In this document: piece after piece, positions 63,710 through 64,000 of the stretch
Position numbering within the stretch: position 1 is the stretch's first letter
Layout of the letters: every line of letters starts with the position of its first letter
Source: Natrinema sp. DC36
GTDB lineage: Archaea; Halobacteriota; Halobacteria; Halobacteriales; Natrialbaceae
NCBI RefSeq assembly: GCF_020405225.1
Contig: NZ_CP084472.1
Location: 3,534,001-3,598,000, forward strand
DNA length: 64,000 nucleotides
Reading direction: 5' to 3'
Notes under the pieces: generated by a model
Told to the model about the DNA's origin: nothing
The model's input: the letters and a program-made list of their open reading frames with translations, nothing else
Databases searched by the model: none
Made by a program: the position numbers and the translations under genes

Positions 63710-64000
63710 ATGGACGAGGACGGACCGAACGCAACTCGACTCGAGGCCGAGACGGAATCGGCGGCCGACGCGGAGGACGACGGCGATGTCGCCGATGCGG
63801 ATGCCGCTTCCGATGCCTCCGACGCCTCCGATGTTTCTAATGCGGACGCCGCTCTCGACTCGGACGCGTCCGAGTCGGCGGCCGCTTCCGATTCGGATAC
63901 TGCCCCCGATTCGACAGCTCCAGCGGAACCGACCGACACCGATCCGGCGGGTGACGGCGACGCTGCAGACGTCGATGCCACCGACGACCCAGCTGGCGAC
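63710..64000 (+). CDS. Acidic Ala/Asp-rich protein, N-terminal fragment (runs off window)
   Basis: The first 97 codons are open to the window edge. The sequence is almost entirely Asp, Ala, Ser, Glu, Thr and Pro (for example ADADAASDASDASD and TAPAEPTDTDPAGDGD), so it is disordered and strongly negative. Such a segment often precedes a folded domain in haloarchaeal proteins; which domain follows cannot be seen. The start is supported by a TATA box at leaderless spacing. Confidence 0.6.
   Translation, partial: MDEDGPNATRLEAETESAADAEDDGDVADADAASDASDASDVSNADAALDSDASESAAASDSDTAPDSTAPAEPTDTDPAGDGDAADVDATDDPAGD

Noticed and set aside
63721-64000. Repetitive Asp/Ala/Ser codons at the right edge as a DNA satellite or CRISPR
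   Set aside because: The repetition is of amino acids with varied codons inside an open frame with a promoter; there are no regular spacers. No CRISPR array was seen anywhere in the window.

Overview
The window is a 64 kb stretch of a haloarchaeal chromosome, most likely from the Natrialbales (Natrinema/Haloterrigena type). The reasons are its high G+C, strongly acidic proteins, RNA polymerase split into H-B''-B'-A'-A'', archaeal TATA boxes placed about 25-32 nt upstream of many start codons (leaderless transcripts), and several haloarchaea-only families. It is mostly core genome, with one inserted island and a number of structured non-coding elements.

Region by region. 1-5.3 kb (minus strand): arginine biosynthesis on the LysW carrier protein (argG, argH, lysW, argX, argC, argB); the 54-codon lysW is easy to miss. 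5.3-16.1 kb: a repeat-bearing intergenic region, a membrane-anchored winged-helix regulator, a 2H phosphoesterase, an XPD/DinG-type iron-sulfur helicase, a cation diffusion facilitator, a metallophosphoesterase, an ABC exporter pair and an M50-CBS site-2 protease. 16-24.2 kb: a small winged-helix protein, ribosomal protein L10e followed by a nested palindrome, a RimK-like ligase, Hsp20, type II GAPDH, an M29-like aminopeptidase, a LURP-one protein, a zinc-finger protein and two adjacent isoaspartyl methyltransferase paralogues. 24.2-28.1 kb: G-rich direct repeats, a REC-GAF-Bat regulator, a small PD-(D/E)XK nuclease gene with a palindrome at its start, and two identical tRNA-Asp genes.

28.4-44.6 kb: rpoH-rpoB''-rpoB'-rpoA'-rpoA''-nusA, rps12, rps7 and fusA. 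The str cluster is interrupted between rps7 and fusA by about 4.5 kb holding a 41-aa membrane peptide (DUF7503-like), an AT-rich 701-aa CHAT-domain protease, a RecA-like DUF7504 protein and a DUF5781 protein with a zinc-protease motif. This is the best candidate for an undescribed system.

44.9-64 kb: serS; a PhoU/RCK-C protein next to a two-gene SLC41/MgtE-type Mg2+ transporter; a two-gene CrcB/Fluc fluoride exporter behind a fluoride riboswitch with an unusually long insertion; a second CDF transporter; a histidine kinase; an MBL hydrolase; an acyl-CoA ligase with an operator-like palindrome at its promoter; a CPA-type antiporter fused to TrkA; a one-repeat EamA protein; DUF2391; an aldehyde ferredoxin oxidoreductase; a TraB-family protein; a thiolase; and the start of an acidic, Ala/Asp-rich protein. 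A dispersed intergenic repeat occurs three times (about 5.7, 12.6 and 62.1 kb), always in the same orientation.
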